Shown in pieces: positions 24,605 through 33,575 of a DNA stretch of 64,000 nt. This DNA comes from Oxalobacteraceae bacterium (GTDB lineage Bacteria > Pseudomonadota > Gammaproteobacteria > Burkholderiales > Burkholderiaceae_D). The notes beneath the pieces are model-generated. The model did not search any database. It saw nothing but the letters and a program-made list of their open reading frames with translations, and had not been told where the DNA came from. The stretch covers positions 38,367 through 102,366 of the forward strand of contig JAJTGE010000019.1 of the NCBI GenBank assembly GCA_021298555.1, given 5' to 3'. Positions within the stretch are counted from its first letter, which is position 1, and the number at the start of each line of letters is the position of its first letter. Position numbers and translations under genes: made by a program.

Positions 24605-25648
24605 ATGAAGGTAGGTATCAATGGCATGGGTCGTATTGGTCGTTTAGCATTGCGTGCTGCAATGGGCGCTGCTGACCGGCAGTCCGATGACCCCAGATCA
24701 CACAATCGCTTAGAAATTGTTCATGTTAATGAGCTCAAGGGCGGTATAGAGGCGACAGCTCATTTGCTGGAATTTGATTCGGTACAAGGACGTTGGCGAG
24801 CGGGTATAGAAACCTTGAATGCAGAAACAATACGCATAGGTTCAAAGCATATTACCTATTCAAATCACGCTCATGCCGCCGACATACCGTGGGGTGAGCT
24901 GGGTGTGGATGTTGTGTTGGAATGTACGGGAAAGTTTCTAAGCTTAGACACCTTGCAGGGCCATCTTGATCGAGGTGCCAAGCGCGTAATCGTGGCAGCT
25001 CCAGTCAAAGTGGATTCAGTATTAAATGTGGTGGTGGGTGTTAACCATGCTATGTATGATCCAGCACAGCACCCTATAGTGACTGCAGCCTCGTGCACCA
25101 CCAACTGTCTTGCCCCCGTAGTGAAGGTGGTCCATGAATCGATAGGTATACGTCATGGTCAAATCACCACTATCCACGATCCTACGAATACCAATGTTAT
25201 TACCGATGCGCCGCACAAGGATTTGCGTCGTGCCCGCAGTGCCATGCTTAGTCTGCAGCCAACGACGACCGGCAGTGCTACAGCCATTGCGCTGATTTAT
25301 CCCGAGCTCAAAGGTAAACTCAATGGGCATGCTGTACGCGCCCCCGTGTTGAATGCCTCATTAACGGATTGTGTATTTGAGCTGCAGCGTGAAACTACGG
25401 TCGACGAAGTCAACTCACTGTTTGCAGATGCCGCTAAGGGCTCATTGGCAGGTATTTTGGGATATGAAATTAAACCTTTGGTGAGTGCTGACTACGCACG
25501 CGATACGCGCAGCGCTATCGTAGATGCACTCACAACGATGGTCACCGATAAAACACTACTCAAAATTTACGCTTGGTATGACAATGAAATAGGCTATGCC
25601 TGCCGTATGGTGGATTTGGCGTGTCATATGCAAAGCGTAGGAATTTAA
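24605..25648 (+). CDS. ArsJ-associated glyceraldehyde-3-phosphate dehydrogenase
   Basis: The 347-residue product has the GAPDH cofactor motif [14 protein letters not shown] and catalytic Cys164 in ASCTTNCL, with His in the downstream region. Its place right before arsJ identifies the arsenic-specific GAPDH, which forms the unstable 1-arseno-3-phosphoglycerate from arsenate and glyceraldehyde 3-phosphate. ArsJ then exports that compound, giving arsenate resistance without reduction. It starts the operon that is divergent from arsR. The 4-bp gap to arsJ indicates coupled expression. Confidence 0.9.
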   Translation: MKVGINGMGRIGRLALRAAMGAADRQSDDPRSHNRLEIVHVNELKGGIEATAHLLEFDSVQGRWRAGIETLNAETIRIGSKHITYSNHAHAADIPWGELGVDVVLECTGKFLSLDTLQGHLDRGAKRVIVAAPVKVDSVLNVVVGVNHAMYDPAQHPIVTAASCTTNCLAPVVKVVHESIGIRHGQITTIHDPTNTNVITDAPHKDLRRARSAMLSLQPTTTGSATAIALIYPELKGKLNGHAVRAPVLNASLTDCVFELQRETTVDEVNSLFADAAKGSLAGILGYEIKPLVSADYARDTRSAIVDALTTMVTDKTLLKIYAWYDNEIGYACRMVDLACHMQSVGI

Positions 25649-25652
25649 TCTC

Positions 25653-26918
25653 ATGATGCAATCGTCAGCAGGCATACGAAATTATCTTGTCGTTACTTCT
25701 TCCTATTGGAGTTTTACGCTGAGTGATGGCGCCTTGCGTATGCTGGTGCTGATGCATTTTTTTCGATTGGGGTATTCGCCATTTACATTGGCGTTCCTTT
25801 TTTTACTGTACGAAGCTGCTGGGGTAGCCGCCAATCTTATCGGCGGCTGGCTGGCGACGCATTTTGGTATTACTCGCATGCTGATTGTGGGCTTAACTAC
25901 GCAGATCATCGGATTTTTACTGCTTTCAGCAGTTTCGCCCGATTGGACAGCAGTGATGTCGGTGGCGTGGGTCGTACTGGCTCAGGGTGTATGCGGCATA
26001 GCAAAAGACTTAACTAAAACAGCCAGCAAGTCAGCTATCAAATTAACCGCGAGCGATGCACCCGGCCAGCTGTTTCGTTGGGTGGCCTGGTTTACCGGTA
26101 GTAAAAACGCGATGAAAGGTGTGGGATTTTTTATTGGGGGTTTGCTGCTGGATAGAGTTGGTTTCAGTCCCTCGCTCTGGTTAATGGCTTCGCTACTGTC
26201 TGTTATTTTGGTGGCGATTGTTCTGTCGCTACCAGCGACACTGGGTAAATCTAAGGCATCCAAATCATTTAAAGAATTATTCGGCAAAAGCCGTGCGATT
26301 AATCAGCTCGCAGGTGCGCGTGTTTTTTTGTTTGGTGCTCGTGATGTGTGGTTTGTGGTGGGTGTACCTGTTTTTTTGTATAGCCAGGGCTGGAACTTTA
26401 CGATGGTAGGAACCTTTATGGCCTTGTGGACTATCGCGTATGGTTTGGTGCAGGCCATGGCGCCTAAATTTATACGGCGCAGTCAAGATGGCTTAACCTC
26501 TGAAGTTCCAGCTGCACGCTGGTGGTCTTTTGTGTTGATGCTGGTACCTGTTGCATTGGCTCTGGTGGTCGCACTACAGATTCAACCGCTGCAATGGATA
26601 GTGGTTACAGGGCTTGCTGTCTTTGGATTTGCATTTGCTGTTAATTCGTCGGTTCATTCTTACCTGATACTGGCTTACGCAGGTTCTGAAAAAGCGGCTG
26701 AAGATGTAGGGTTTTATTACGCAGCTAACGCTTTAGGTCGGTTTTTGGGTACCTTGTTATCAGGGGTGTTGTATCAGTGGGGTGGCCTGTCATTTTCACT
26801 CACCGGGTCTGCGTTGATGCTGGCGAGTTGTTGGGCGATTACACTGGCGTTGCCACTGACAAAAGATTCACAGCTCGCTCTTGTAACGCCAACGGCAACG
26901 GCTAATGAGACTGTGTAA
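25653..26918 (+). CDS. arsJ: Organoarsenical efflux MFS transporter ArsJ
   Basis: The 421-residue product has about 12 helices and starts with NYLVVTSSYWSFTLSDGALRM, typical of ArsJ. Other landmarks are GGWLATHFGITRML, the GSKNAMKGVGFF segment, and the C-terminal FYYAANALGRFLGTLLSG. ArsJ exports 1-arseno-3-phosphoglycerate, the product of the preceding GAPDH. Together with Acr3 this gives efflux for both arsenate-derived and arsenite forms. It is followed 18 bp later by a small secreted protein that may be co-transcribed. Confidence 0.9.
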   Translation: MMQSSAGIRNYLVVTSSYWSFTLSDGALRMLVLMHFFRLGYSPFTLAFLFLLYEAAGVAANLIGGWLATHFGITRMLIVGLTTQIIGFLLLSAVSPDWTAVMSVAWVVLAQGVCGIAKDLTKTASKSAIKLTASDAPGQLFRWVAWFTGSKNAMKGVGFFIGGLLLDRVGFSPSLWLMASLLSVILVAIVLSLPATLGKSKASKSFKELFGKSRAINQLAGARVFLFGARDVWFVVGVPVFLYSQGWNFTMVGTFMALWTIAYGLVQAMAPKFIRRSQDGLTSEVPAARWWSFVLMLVPVALALVVALQIQPLQWIVVTGLAVFGFAFAVNSSVHSYLILAYAGSEKAAEDVGFYYAANALGRFLGTLLSGVLYQWGGLSFSLTGSALMLASCWAITLALPLTKDSQLALVTPTATANETV

Positions 26919-26935
26919 CTGCGATCGAGATAATA

Positions 26936-27313
26936 ATGAAATTACTGTTAGTGATTTATATGATGCTGATCAGTCCACTGGCTGCAGCCGAGTGGGTCGA
27001 GTTTTCAAAAGGGACGGATAGTAAATATTATTACGATCCAGAGACCCTCACTAATAAACGCTATACGCGTGTCATGATTCTGGTTAATTACAAGAATAAA
27101 AATAAAGCAGATCGCTGGGTATCTGAAAAAACACTCTATGAAGCCAATTGTAAATTCAAGCAACTGCGCATGATAAAAATGAGTATCTACGATGGTGAAA
27201 TGGGCGAGGGGACCATGGTCGGTAGCCGAGTTCGACCAGAAAACTGGGGCTATGTGCCGCGCGATACGCAGTATCTCGATTTGCTGAATTTACTTTGCGG
27301 TGGAAAGAATTAA
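26936..27313 (+). CDS. Secreted surface-adhesin protein E-like protein
   Basis: The 125-residue product has a signal peptide (LLLVIYMMLISPLAAAEW). The mature part shows KYYYDPETLTNKRYTRVMIL, a mid-chain Cys in YEANCKFKQLRM, and a C-terminal Cys (LNLLCGG). This is the clearest of four surface-adhesin protein E-like paralogues in the window and most resembles the one at 45111. It directly follows arsJ by 18 bp, but no arsenic-related role is known for the family. Confidence 0.7.
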   Translation: MKLLLVIYMMLISPLAAAEWVEFSKGTDSKYYYDPETLTNKRYTRVMILVNYKNKNKADRWVSEKTLYEANCKFKQLRMIKMSIYDGEMGEGTMVGSRVRPENWGYVPRDTQYLDLLNLLCGGKN

Positions 27314-27365
27314 TTGGCTGCTGCGCCAGACGGTTTCATTACACAGTCAGTCAATCAATCCAAGC

Positions 27366-28037
27366 TTATACAATCAACGAGCGCAATTCTTGCGCCAGCT
27401 CGACAGCACTCCGAGCGTCCCCCACGATAGCATCGGCGCCTAGCTTATCCAGCAAGTCACTGCGGCCATAAATGGCTGGCCCACCGAGCATTACGAATAG
27501 TGCTGGATTGAGAGCTGCCTTGCGAATACGGGCAATCAGTCCTGTCAGTTGATCCAGCTGGCCTTGCGTACCTACGGATAAGCCAACGAGATCAAACCAT
27601 TCGCTTGATAGCATATCCAATAAGTTAGCTTCGGATGCTCCCAATTCAAGCCAGACTTGCCATCCCTCTTTGCGAAAAAATTCTGACACCATCAACACAC
27701 CCAAAGTGTGTTGCGATCCGGGCATAGGAGCAAACAACGCCTTGTGGGTTAGATCGCCTGCATCGTGATTGCCTTGAAATGTCTGTCCTAGTTTACGAAT
27801 AATGATCTGCAATTGCATCAGACCTATCGTGACTTGAACAAAATCACACTCATCGTCTTCCCACAATGTGCCTAGGTATCTGGCACTGGGAGTGAACAAA
27901 TTGAGATAAATACTTTCTGTACTTTCACCGTTGCGCAATAGATTTTGAACAAACTCTTCAGCTTGTTTTATTTCCGGATTCAGGCACAGTAGGGCGAACT
28001 CATTAATAACTTTAGTAGAAGGCATAAATTCGCTCAT
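27366..28037 (-). CDS. Cobalamin-binding regulator, AerR/PpaA family
   Basis: The start MSEFMPSTKV at 28037 gives a 223-residue product. It contains a helical B12-binding-2-like cap (LFTPSARYLGTLWEDDECDF), then a Rossmann-type B12-binding domain with PGSQHTLGVLMVSEFF. The His there corresponds to the DxHxxG lower ligand, but the Asp is replaced by Ser. GLSVGTQGQLDQL and a terminal LGGPAIYGR loop complete it. The family (AerR, PpaA) binds cobalamin or heme and tunes photosynthesis-gene repression by PpsR/CrtJ. It is divergent from bchH and paired with a paralogue downstream, suggesting control of this segment by light or redox. Confidence 0.8.
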   Translation of the reverse strand: MSEFMPSTKVINEFALLCLNPEIKQAEEFVQNLLRNGESTESIYLNLFTPSARYLGTLWEDDECDFVQVTIGLMQLQIIIRKLGQTFQGNHDAGDLTHKALFAPMPGSQHTLGVLMVSEFFRKEGWQVWLELGASEANLLDMLSSEWFDLVGLSVGTQGQLDQLTGLIARIRKAALNPALFVMLGGPAIYGRSDLLDKLGADAIVGDARSAVELAQELRSLIV

Positions 28038-28498
28038 GACTGTCCCAGCTGGGCGCAAAGAGTTGATGTCTCTAGAGCTAAGTAATGTTGGGACGATTTA
28101 TGAGTGACGTAAACGCAGGAAAGCATTCTTCCTGTCGTATGGGTAGTTGCTTGTAAAAGATGGTGCAATGCACGCATTGTGTGATTCGGCTTTCTCTTGG
28201 ATGTAACTTCTGCTGAACTGCGTGAAAAGAAATGCAGATTGTTCAAAAAATCTCTTCGCACCAATTCACGTGGCACTCCTCCGGATCGTTACGACCGGTT
28301 TCGTTCTGATTGCCGTAACCTCCGCTGGGTTGGGTGCCCTACTTCCTTGATTGTTGCTGGTTCAGATGAGCTGATGTCATCAACGAGCCGAAGGGCTGAG
28401 GCAAACCCTCAGCCAGAAGGAAAATGTCTAAATAATTAAAGAATAGGCAATAAATGCTCCGATTTGACTAAGTAATCTTAGTGTACTGTTTATGTGAC
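28038..28498. other. Long leader region between the AerR/PpaA-like gene and bchH
   Basis: About 460 bp have no convincing gene. A hairpin GGCTGAGG / CCTCAGCC lies at 28394-28414. A GTG-started frame at 28222-28350 encodes 42 residues with a hydrophobic stretch (LLRIVTTGFVLIAVTSAGLG) but lacks a ribosome binding site. No cobalamin riboswitch (B12 box) was found on either strand. Confidence 0.4.
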
Positions 28499-28538
28499 GT
28501 CAAGATATCTTGACACTTATGTCATAACCCTTTAGCTT
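28499..28538 (+). promoter_or_regulatory. bchH promoter overlapped by palindromic operator candidates
   Basis: A perfect 16-bp palindrome GTCAAGATATCTTGAC (28499-28514) is overlapped by TGACA-CTTA-TGTCA (28511-28524). A -35 TTGACA (28510-28515) and a weak -10 TAGCTT (28533-28538) at 17-bp spacing sit on top of them. The layout suggests repression at this promoter. The motif does not fit the PpsR/CrtJ consensus TGT-N12-ACA exactly. Confidence 0.45.
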
Positions 28539-28670
28539 AGACGTTGAACACGAATTCCATTTGGGGCGCGTGCGTGAAATGACAGCAATAGCAGAGTGTG
28601 TACTCAAAAAAATAACTAATTGAGTGACTGCTAAAGCATCCTGTCTTCACCATCAAAAGAGGCCTGACTA

Positions 28671-31600
28671 ATGTTCAAGCAAAGTTCTGCAGGAAAAGTG
28701 CGTACCGAGCTACCCAGCGCCCGCGTCGTTATCGTGACTATGGATAGTCATTTGGCGAGCGCGACTATTCGCGCTCAAAGCGCGTTGTCACGCATCTTTC
28801 CAGGTTTGCGACTAACCGTGCATGCTGCTTCTGAGTGGGGTAATAGTCCTAGTGCCCTCGAACGCTGCATAGACGATATTAATCACGGCGATATTGTGAT
28901 TGCCTCTATGTTGTTCCTGGAAGAGCATTTCCTCCCAGTTCTCCCTGCATTGACTGCACGTCGCGATCACTGTGACGCCATGATTTGTGCCATGTCCGCT
29001 GCTGAAGTCATGAAGCTCACCCGCATGGGTAAGTTTGCGATGGATGCCAAAGTCAGTGGCCCTATGGCTTTATTAAAACGGCTGCGTGGAAACACCAAAC
29101 CAGGCGAGGGCAAAAAGCCCGGCCTAGCGGGTGCCAGGCAGATGAAAATCGTTCGCCAACTTCCCAAGTTACTGCGCTTTATACCCGGTACAGCCCAAGA
29201 TCTTCGTATCTACTTTCTAGTGCTTCAGTATTGGCTGGCTGGCTCAGAAGAAAACATCACCAGCATGATAGGCATGCTGTTAGATAACTATGCCGATGGA
29301 CCGCGACGTAGTTTGCGTGGCATCTACAAAATACAGCCGCCGGTTGAATATCCAGAAGTAGGTATCTATCATCAAAACATGAAGGGCAATGCTCAAAACA
29401 AGGGCATGTCCGAGTTATCAACCGATCTTCCTTCGGTCGCTAAAACTGGGAAGCGTGGCACGGTAGGTTTGCTGCTGATGCGTTCGTACCTGGTAGCAGG
29501 TAATGCAGCTCACTACAACGGAGTCATTACTGCACTTGAAGCGCGCGGCATGCGGGTTATACCGGCGTATGCAACCGGTTTAGATACGCGTCCTGCGGTT
29601 GAAAAATATTTTATGAAAGATGGTCGTGCGTCGGTCGATGCAATTATTTCGCTGACCGGTTTTTCTATGGTTGGTGGGCCGGCCTATAACGACTCAAAAG
29701 CGGCGGAAGAAATACTTGCAACGCTGGATGTAAATTATTTGTCGGTGATGCCAGTAGAGTTTCAAACGCTTGAGCGTTGGGGTGCCAATGATCGTGGCTT
29801 GATGCCCGTAGAAGCGACGATGATGGTTGCTATTCCCGAGCTTGATGGGTCAACTGGCCCGATAGTTTTTGGTGGACGTAGTAATGGTGCGGGCGATCAA
29901 TGCACCGGATGCAGTCGTCGTTGTGTGTTCCCATCCTCGGAGAATGAGCATGACATGCAAGTGTGCATAGAGCGCGCTGATATGTTGGCTTCGCGAGTAG
30001 GAAAATTAATTGATCTGCGCCGTGCTGAGCGCGCGCAGAAAAAAGTAGCTGCAGTTATTTTTAATTTCCCACCTAACGCAGGCGCAACGGGTACAGCAGC
30101 TTTTCTTTCTGTGTTTGAATCCTTGTTTAATGTACTCGCATCCATGAAGGCAGCGGGCTACACCGTTGATATGCCAGCCGATGTAGATGATTTGCGTGAT
30201 CGCGTCATTAAAGGCAATGCAGAACGCTATGGCGCGCAAGCCAATGTGCATGTCACGATCTCTGCTGATGATCATGTGCGTCGCGAGCGCTGGCTAAAAG
30301 AAATCGAAGCGCATTGGGGTCCGGCACCGGGTCAGCAACAGAGTGATGGCCGTTCAATTTTTGTCTTGGGTGCGCAATTCGGTAACGTCTTGGTTGGCAT
30401 ACAACCGGCCTTTGGTTACGAAGGCGATCCTATGCGTTTACTGTATGAGAAGGGGTTTGCTCCTACTCACGCATTTTCTGCGTTTTATCGCTACATACGC
30501 GAAGACTTTGGTGCAGCTGCAGTGCTGCATTTTGGTACCCATGGCGCGCTTGAATTTATGCCTGGCAAACAGGCAGGTATGTCGGGTGATTGCTGGCCTG
30601 ATCGTTTGATAGGCGATCTGCCAAATTTCTATCTGTACGCGTCGAATAATCCTTCCGAAGGCATGATCGCCAAGCGACGTGCTGCAGCAACGCTGATTAG
30701 TTATCTTACGCCACCGATTTCCCAAGCAGGTTTGTACAGTGGCCTGATAGATTTGAAAGCATCGCTGGAGCGTTTGCGTGGACTGGGTCCAGAGTCAGAA
30801 TCTGAGCGAGAGGAATTGACTATCTTGGTGCAGACTCAAGCAGCAGAGCTTGAGTTGACCTCGATGCATCCTGCATGGGGTGACGATGCCGAAGAAAAAA
30901 CACAGCAGCTCTATAACGATTTGCTGGAATTTGAATACACGCTGATACCCGAAGGCTTGCATGTTATTGGTCGTCCGATGTCTGTATCGGAGCGCACCGA
31001 GATGTTGTTATCGGTTGCGGATGCATCGCACGGAATACCGGTCAGCGCTGAACTTCGTCAGCAGGTGCATGGCATGCTTACGGAGAGCAAAACCAACGTC
31101 ATACCGCCTGAGCATGTTGAACTCATGAAGTCGCTGGCAAACATCGATCGTCTGATGTGCGAGGATAATGAAATCAATGGCATTTTGCATGCTCTGGATG
31201 GTCGCTATGTGCGTCCTGCGCCTGGTGGAGATTTAATACGCACGCCAGAGGTGTTACCTACGGGTCGTAATCTTCATGGCTTTGATCCTTTCCGATTGCC
31301 GAGTGCGTTTGCGGTTAAGGATGGCAAGCGTATGGCTGAGCATTTGCTCAAGCGCCATATCGAGGATGGAAATCCGCTGCCAGAGACGATAGCGATGGTG
31401 TTGTGGGGCACGGATAATTTAAAAAATGAAGGTGCTCCGATAGCGCAAGCGTTAGCGCTGATGGGAGTCAAACCGCGCTTCGATAGCTATGGCCGCATGG
31501 CAGGTGCAGAATTGCTGCCATTGGAAGAAGTAGGGCGTCCGCGCATTGATGTCGTAATTACCTTGTCCGGCATCTTCCGTGATTTGCTGCCGCTGCAAAT

Positions 31601-31766
31601 TAAGCTACTTGCAGAAGCTGCATTCTTGGCCGCCTCCGCGGATGAACCATTAGAGATGAATTTCATACGTAAGCATGCCTTGGCTCATCAGGCTGAACAT
31701 GGCTGCGATCTTGAAACAGCTGCGCTGCGCGTTATACCAAGCGTAAGGGTTTTGCGTATGGCGTGA
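28671..31766 (+). CDS. bchH: Magnesium chelatase subunit H (BchH), N-terminal 83 percent; gene broken by deletion/frameshift
   Basis: BchH is the large catalytic subunit of Mg-chelatase, which inserts Mg2+ into protoporphyrin IX with BchI and BchD. The N-terminal domain typical of BchH starts at VVIVTMDSHLASATIRAQSA, followed by the CobN/Mg-chelatase core (HFGTHGALEFMPGKQAG; NNPSEGMIAKRRAAATLISY). After ETAALRV, where the family continues with an FSN...GSN-like segment, the sequence goes out of frame and stops at 31766. The correct frame resumes at about 31733 as YTKRKGFAYGVNGRP. About 30-40 conserved residues are thus absent. The two pieces together total about 1,230 codons. No other bch genes flank it. 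Confidence 0.85.
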   Translation: MFKQSSAGKVRTELPSARVVIVTMDSHLASATIRAQSALSRIFPGLRLTVHAASEWGNSPSALERCIDDINHGDIVIASMLFLEEHFLPVLPALTARRDHCDAMICAMSAAEVMKLTRMGKFAMDAKVSGPMALLKRLRGNTKPGEGKKPGLAGARQMKIVRQLPKLLRFIPGTAQDLRIYFLVLQYWLAGSEENITSMIGMLLDNYADGPRRSLRGIYKIQPPVEYPEVGIYHQNMKGNAQNKGMSELSTDLPSVAKTGKRGTVGLLLMRSYLVAGNAAHYNGVITALEARGMRVIPAYATGLDTRPAVEKYFMKDGRASVDAIISLTGFSMVGGPAYNDSKAAEEILATLDVNYLSVMPVEFQTLERWGANDRGLMPVEATMMVAIPELDGSTGPIVFGGRSNGAGDQCTGCSRRCVFPSSENEHDMQVCIERADMLASRVGKLIDLRRAERAQKKVAAVIFNFPPNAGATGTAAFLSVFESLFNVLASMKAAGYTVDMPADVDDLRDRVIKGNAERYGAQANVHVTISADDHVRRERWLKEIEAHWGPAPGQQQSDGRSIFVLGAQFGNVLVGIQPAFGYEGDPMRLLYEKGFAPTHAFSAFYRYIREDFGAAAVLHFGTHGALEFMPGKQAGMSGDCWPDRLIGDLPNFYLYASNNPSEGMIAKRRAAATLISYLTPPISQAGLYSGLIDLKASLERLRGLGPESESEREELTILVQTQAAELELTSMHPAWGDDAEEKTQQLYNDLLEFEYTLIPEGLHVIGRPMSVSERTEMLLSVADASHGIPVSAELRQQVHGMLTESKTNVIPPEHVELMKSLANIDRLMCEDNEINGILHALDGRYVRPAPGGDLIRTPEVLPTGRNLHGFDPFRLPSAFAVKDGKRMAEHLLKRHIEDGNPLPETIAMVLWGTDNLKNEGAPIAQALALMGVKPRFDSYGRMAGAELLPLEEVGRPRIDVVITLSGIFRDLLPLQIKLLAEAAFLAASADEPLEMNFIRKHALAHQAEHGCDLETAALRVIPSVRVLRMA

Positions 31767-32365
31767 ACGGTCGCCCGGCGCAGCAAACCGCCTTGCTTAA
31801 GAGCGTATTGGCGGGTGTCGATTTAGCGTATCAAAATTTAGATTCGGTCGAATTGGGTGTGACGACCGTTGATACCTACTTTGATACCTTAGGCGGTATT
31901 AGTCGTGCTGTGAAACGCGCTAAAGGCCCAAATGCTCCTGTAGCACCGGTCTACATTAGCGATCAAACCAAAGGTAGCGGAACGGTTCGTACCTTGACCG
32001 AGCAAGTCGCTCTGGAAACGCGCACGCGTATGCTCAATCCTAAGTGGTATGAAGGTCTGCTCAAAAACGGCTATGAAGGTGTGCGTCAGATTGAACTGCA
32101 CGTCACCAACACCATGGGCTGGTCGGCGACGACAGGTCAGGTGCAGCCATGGATCTATCAAAAGCTGACCGAAACATTCATGCTCGATCCGGAAATGCGC
32201 GATCGTATGGCCAAACTCAATCCAACCGCCGCCGCTCGAGTAGCGAGCCGCTTGCTGGAAGCATCCAAACGTGATTTCTGGAAGCCGGATGAAGCCACAC
32301 TTGCGCAACTCAAACGTGCTGAGGAAGATTTGGAAGATCGCTTAGAGGGTATTTACGAGCAGTAG
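31763..32365 (+). CDS. bchH: BchH C-terminal fragment in shifted frame
   Basis: This 200-residue frame continues BchH in the -1 frame relative to the upstream part: QNLDSVELGVTTVDTYFDTL, GGISRAVKRAKG, TRMLNPKWYEGLL, TNTMGWSATTGQVQPWIY and EDLEDRLEGIYEQ are C-terminal BchH landmarks. In-frame codons extend up to about 31733, before the nominal GTG start, and match BchH there, so this is a displaced part of one gene and not a separate protein. The only possible start is a GTG overlapping the upstream stop (GTGA), with no ribosome binding site. A separate translated chain is unlikely. Confidence 0.75.
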   Translation: MNGRPAQQTALLKSVLAGVDLAYQNLDSVELGVTTVDTYFDTLGGISRAVKRAKGPNAPVAPVYISDQTKGSGTVRTLTEQVALETRTRMLNPKWYEGLLKNGYEGVRQIELHVTNTMGWSATTGQVQPWIYQKLTETFMLDPEMRDRMAKLNPTAAARVASRLLEASKRDFWKPDEATLAQLKRAEEDLEDRLEGIYEQ

Positions 32366-32678
32366 CGTTTTGTTTTTGACAATATAGTCGTTTACCTCGA
32401 CAAGTCATTACCTAATTTTGCCCAGGCTAGCCTTACTAGCTTGGGCATTTTTACATTCGCCCACATTACTTTTTTTCTGTACGGATCAATACCCTTTAGT
32501 CACGAAAAAACTATCCCTGTTTAGAGTGAACTATTGGCCCATTAAAGTTCTTTTTACATCCTGTATGACTTCTGTTACTTTGAGTACAGCTGCATCAATC
32601 GAACGCTAAACTATAAAAATGTCATTCAACTAATGACTCATTGCGTCGGGTAACTCGAGCAGCTAGAGGAGAAGAACC
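32366..32678. other. Intergenic region with terminator and possible operator upstream of second AerR/PpaA-like gene
   Basis: It contains the terminator at 32420-32453 and, further on, small inverted repeats (TACA-TCC-TGTA near 32558-32568 and an imperfect TGTTACT/AGTACA just after). No gene is supported. Confidence 0.35.
32420..32453 (+). terminator. Rho-independent terminator after bchH
   Basis: The imperfect inverted repeat GCCCAGGCTAG / CTAGCTTGGGC followed by ATTTTT lies 55 bp after the bchH stop codon. Confidence 0.75.
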
Positions 32679-33575
32679 ATGCACGTGAATTCAGATGCGG
32701 CAGATAACTCTGCATCACCGCAAAAAAAACTTTGGTTGATGTCAGCAGATGAAGCGTCCAATGAACAGGCGGGATCATCTCGGTATTCTGAAAACAAAAA
32801 CAGCAAAGATGTCTGCCAGTCTTCATTGATGCAAATTCTGGAATCGCAAATTATTCCTAATTTGTTAAAAGCGAATGAATCTGCATCGCCATTCTTTTCT
32901 ACCGATGGTTTACGAACTGAGCTTCCTACTGAGGAAGAGATAGCGCATTTTTCTGCGCTCTGTATCGCCACCAACCAAGATGCACCCGATATATATGTTC
33001 AATCACTGATGTCTGAAGGATTGAACTCTGAAGCGATTTTTCTTCACTTGTTTGCACCCGCAGCGAGACACTTAGGTTTTCTCTGGGAAGATGATTTATG
33101 CGATTTCACCCAAGTCACTATAGGCTTGGTTCGTATGCAGCAGCTGACCTTGCGTCTGGGTATAGAGTTCCAAGAGAAGCGCAAATTAGCCATGGATGGC
33201 ATGCGTGCTTTGTTTGCTCCTATCCCAGGATCTCAGCACACTTTTGGCGTGCTGATGGTGTCTGAATTTTTCCGCAAAGAGGGTTGGCAGGTCTGGATGG
33301 AGCTAGGTTCTTCAGAATCGACCTTGCTAGAGGCTGTAGCCAAAGATTGGTTTGAAGTGATAGGCCTGTCGGTCGGTACCGAAGCGCAAGTTGATTCGTT
33401 GAGAGAAATTATTCGACGCATACGTGGATGCTCAGCTAACCGTCAAGTAAAAATACTGATAGGTGGTCCGCTCTTAGTATTGTCGCCTGATTTATACAAA
33501 GAAGTCGGAGCGGATGGCGCATCTGCCGATGCTGCGAGTGCAGTTGATTTGGCCAGGACACTGTTTTCTGCTTGA
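32679..33575 (+). CDS. Cobalamin-binding regulator, AerR/PpaA family (second copy, extended N-terminus)
   Basis: The 298-residue product is a paralogue of the one at 27366-28037. It shares FAPAARHLGFLWEDDLCDFT, PGSQHTFGVLMVSEFF with the presumed cobalamin-ligating His, and GLSVGTEAQVDSL. It has an extra N-terminal stretch of about 75 residues, Ser/Asn-rich and then helical (SLMQILESQIIPNLL), absent from the other copy. A GAGGAGAAGAACC sits before the ATG. The pair of copies on either side of bchH suggests duplication with specialisation, for example different signals or partners. Regulatory role inferred from the family. Confidence 0.8.
   Translation: MHVNSDAADNSASPQKKLWLMSADEASNEQAGSSRYSENKNSKDVCQSSLMQILESQIIPNLLKANESASPFFSTDGLRTELPTEEEIAHFSALCIATNQDAPDIYVQSLMSEGLNSEAIFLHLFAPAARHLGFLWEDDLCDFTQVTIGLVRMQQLTLRLGIEFQEKRKLAMDGMRALFAPIPGSQHTFGVLMVSEFFRKEGWQVWMELGSSESTLLEAVAKDWFEVIGLSVGTEAQVDSLREIIRRIRGCSANRQVKILIGGPLLVLSPDLYKEVGADGASADAASAVDLARTLFSA

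Noticed and set aside
28038-28670. Cobalamin riboswitch upstream of bchH or the B12-binding regulator
   Set aside because: No B12 box or conserved riboswitch core was found on either strand; the only structure is a short hairpin at 28394-28414.
31735-31770. Programmed -1 frameshift or genuine two-subunit BchH
   Set aside because: The block expected between the two flanks is missing from both frames, so a frameshift would not yield full BchH, and the second frame has no ribosome binding site.
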